From contig CALCHI010000566.1 in assembly GCA_937901285.1 (NCBI GenBank), forward strand, positions 1-15,377: a stretch of DNA of 15,377 nucleotides. Direction: 5' to 3'. Positions 13,376-15,377 of this stretch are shown piece by piece. The notes below the pieces were generated by a model. It was not told the origin of the DNA. It was given only the letters and a program-made list of their open reading frames with translations, and did no database searches. Source of the DNA: UBA8437 sp003445035 (GTDB lineage Bacteria; Planctomycetota; Planctomycetia; Planctomycetales; Planctomycetaceae). The position numbers were made by a program, and so were the translations under genes. Position 1 is the first letter of the stretch; every line of letters begins with the position of its first letter.

Positions 13376-15377
13376 ATGGCCGGCCGTTTCCGGGGACCTC
13401 TGATCGTCACTTCACTGGTGCTGGCCGGTGGCGTGCTGGTCGTGCTGATGTGTGCGGGGCTGGTCGAGCGAAAGCCGGTCCTCAGCGACGCCGACAGCGT
13501 GCTGGCCAGGGCCAAGAAGGCACTCGACCGTCGCGACTTTCGCGAAGCCGAGAAACTGGCCCGCGACGCCCTGGACAAAGGCACGACAATCCAGGGAGGA
13601 GCCTGGATCGTCAGCGGCGAGGCCATCGTGCAACAGGGGCGATTCGAGGAGGCGGTCGAGTGTTTCCTACAGGTGGTGAAGCTGAGCAAGCAGCCGGACC
13701 GCCAGGCGATGGCCCACGCGCTGGCCGGCGATGTGCTCGCCCGACGATTGCACCGTTTGGGTGAAGCCGAAAAACACTACCGGCAGGCCCTGGAGCTGGA
13801 CCCCAACCAGGACAACGCGCGACGCGGACTTATCACCCTGCTGGCCGCCGAGGGGCGACGGCAGGCGGCCGAGGAGATCCTGCTGAGCGTGATCCGTGAC
13901 GCCAAGGCCACTGAACAGCATCTGTTTCTGCTGGGCAACTCAGAATGGGTCATCAACTCGCTGTCGTTCAAGACTCGCGAGGGAGAAAAGAAGGTCCAGC
14001 GTCACAAGTTCCTCGAGCAAGCCAGGCAAGCCGTCCCTGACGACCCGGTCCCGGTAATCGGGCTGGCGCGCCTGGCTGACGTCAAGAACCAGTCAGCCCG
14101 GGCCATCGAACTCCTGGAAGGCGTGTTGGCCACCGACCCCGATCAGACCGAGGCCTGGGCCATGCTCGGGCAACTGCTGGCTCGCACCGGAAACGCCCGC
14201 CGGTTTCTCGACTGGAATTCCCGTGTGCCCGAATCAGCCGAACAGGACGCACGGACCTGGTTCGCTCGAGCCACCTGGGCGAAACACCAGGATGAGGACC
14301 GCGTGGCGGCACGCTGCCTGTGGGAATGTCTCAACCGGGACCCCAACCACCTGGCCGCCAATCTCCAGCTGGCCCAGTCCCTGGATCGGCTTGGCCGCTC
14401 CGGCGATGCCAATCACTTCCGCCGCCGTGCCGCCGACCTCTCGGAACTGGTCACGCTACTCCGTGGCCTGGCAGGCGATCCGCGTTTCGGCGAGGCACGG
14501 ACCGAGCAGCGAGTTCAGCGACTCGTCGAGTTGAATCGGCAGATGGGACGGGCCTGGGAAGCGGTGGCGTGGTCGATGTTCGTGTTGCGCAACAACCAGG
14601 ACCTCCAGTGGCCCAAAAAACACCTCGAAGACCTTCGGCCCTACATCGAAAAGAAGGGCACCCCGCGAACCATCAAGCTCTTCACCCCGCTGTCCCGTGT
14701 CGACCTCTCGGATCTTCCTGCCCCCCAGTGGACCGACGACACCACGGCCGCAAAGCCGGACACCGGCCCCGAGAAGACCGCCTTTGGTCCAATCACCTTC
14801 CGAGAAGACGCCCGGGCAACCGGACTCGACTTCCTCTACTACAGCGACGCAGCCGATCCGATCGAGAAGAGCCGATTGCCCGAGACGATCGGGGGCGGTG
14901 TGGGAGTGATCGACTTCGACGGCGATGGTTGGCCCGATCTCTACCTGGCCCAGGGCAGCCACAAGCCGGTCGACCCGAATCAGCCGACCACGCGGCCGCT
15001 GGTGAAAGCCCCGCAAACCCCGCCGCGTGACCGTCTCTTCCGGAACACCGCCGACGGCCGGTTCGAGGATGTCACCAGCCAGGCCGGCGTGCTCCAAACG
15101 GCCTATGGACAGGGGGTGAGTGTCGGGGACGTCAACAGTGACGGTTTTGACGACATCCACGTGGCCAATGTTGGAGGCAACCGCCTGCTGATCAACAACG
15201 GCGACGGGACCTACAGCGACGAGACCCAAACCGCGGGGATCGCCGGAAACCAGTGGTCGATCAACGGCCTGCTGGCCGATCTGGACGGAGACGGCCTTCC
15301 AGATCTCTACGTCGTCAACTACCTCGCCGGTGACAACGTCTTCATGCCCTCGTGCCCTCCCGATGCCAGCAACGGCC
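13376..15377 (+). CDS. Membrane-anchored TPR plus FG-GAP/VCBS (ASPIC/UnbV-like) protein, 3' end beyond window
   Basis: At least 667 residues, open to the right edge. Residues 8-29 (LIVTSLVLAGGVLVVLMCAG) form a signal anchor or TM helix, so the rest is exported. Residues 37-440 are helical TPR-like repeats (for example RRDFREAEKLARDAL, GEAEKHYRQALELDPNQDNA, DPDQTEAWAMLGQLLARTG). From about residue 480 come FG-GAP/VCBS propeller repeats with calcium-binding DxDGDG loops: IDFDGDGWPDLYLAQG, VGDVNSDGFDDIHVANVGGNRLL and LADLDGDGLPDLYVVNYL. These are joined by the RLFRNTADGRFEDVTSQAGV signature of the ASPIC/UnbV (CRTAC-like) group. The role is probably surface protein or complex scaffolding; no catalytic motif is seen. 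GGAG lies 9 nt before the ATG. Full domain content, including any C-terminal ASPIC domain, cannot be judged from this window. Confidence 0.87.
   Translation, partial: MAGRFRGPLIVTSLVLAGGVLVVLMCAGLVERKPVLSDADSVLARAKKALDRRDFREAEKLARDALDKGTTIQGGAWIVSGEAIVQQGRFEEAVECFLQVVKLSKQPDRQAMAHALAGDVLARRLHRLGEAEKHYRQALELDPNQDNARRGLITLLAAEGRRQAAEEILLSVIRDAKATEQHLFLLGNSEWVINSLSFKTREGEKKVQRHKFLEQARQAVPDDPVPVIGLARLADVKNQSARAIELLEGVLATDPDQTEAWAMLGQLLARTGNARRFLDWNSRVPESAEQDARTWFARATWAKHQDEDRVAARCLWECLNRDPNHLAANLQLAQSLDRLGRSGDANHFRRRAADLSELVTLLRGLAGDPRFGEARTEQRVQRLVELNRQMGRAWEAVAWSMFVLRNNQDLQWPKKHLEDLRPYIEKKGTPRTIKLFTPLSRVDLSDLPAPQWTDDTTAAKPDTGPEKTAFGPITFREDARATGLDFLYYSDAADPIEKSRLPETIGGGVGVIDFDGDGWPDLYLAQGSHKPVDPNQPTTRPLVKAPQTPPRDRLFRNTADGRFEDVTSQAGVLQTAYGQGVSVGDVNSDGFDDIHVANVGGNRLLINNGDGTYSDETQTAGIAGNQWSINGLLADLDGDGLPDLYVVNYLAGDNVFMPSCPPDASNG

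Overview
The window is GC-rich, densely coded bacterial DNA carrying 11 protein genes (two cut by the window edges), with no rRNA, tRNA, CRISPR array or insertion sequence that I can see. The protein content suggests a planctomycete-like organism, probably marine or freshwater: a TMTC-type TPR membrane glycosyltransferase, a beta-propeller fused to a c-type cytochrome, several membrane-anchored SGNH hydrolases and a TPR/FG-GAP protein. This assignment is an inference from gene families and composition, not a database result.

Region 1 (1-3956, minus strand) reads as one operon: a sodium:solute symporter, a small redoxin, a metal-dependent amidohydrolase and an unknown protein running off the left edge. 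The redoxin contains an in-frame TGA exactly where the first redox residue of a thioredoxin-type motif should be (TGA-Leu-Pro-Cys). A bacterial SECIS-like hairpin follows it. I annotate it as a selenoprotein of the SelL/AhpC-TSA-like redoxin group. An ORF caller that treats TGA only as stop would give a truncated gene.

Region 2 (3957-5781, plus strand) starts from a divergent promoter region and encodes an exported YVTN-type beta-propeller fused to a two-haem cytochrome c domain. Its 3' end overlaps the next, convergent gene.

Region 3 (5732-11076) is a cell-envelope block. A TMTC-like GT-C glycosyltransferase with TPRs is translationally coupled (ATGA) to an SGNH hydrolase with a TPR-like insert on the minus strand. 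Diverging from them are two more membrane-anchored SGNH hydrolases, also ATGA-coupled. A run of eight G at the junction of this second pair could fuse them by -1 frameshifting or slippage. The block plausibly builds and trims or acylates a surface glycan.

Region 4 (11065-13053, minus strand) pairs a peptidyl-hydroxyglycine-lyase-like NHL propeller with an acetamidase/formamidase: a possible amide-releasing and amide-hydrolysing couple. Region 5 (13054-15377) holds a structured 322-bp divergent intergenic region and a large TPR plus FG-GAP protein that runs off the right edge.

Three genes appear to be transcribed leaderless: a -10-like hexamer (TAGACT twice, TAGCTT once) sits 7-9 nt before the start codon. 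Other genes (amidohydrolase, NHL lyase, TPR/FG-GAP) have Shine-Dalgarno-like sequences.
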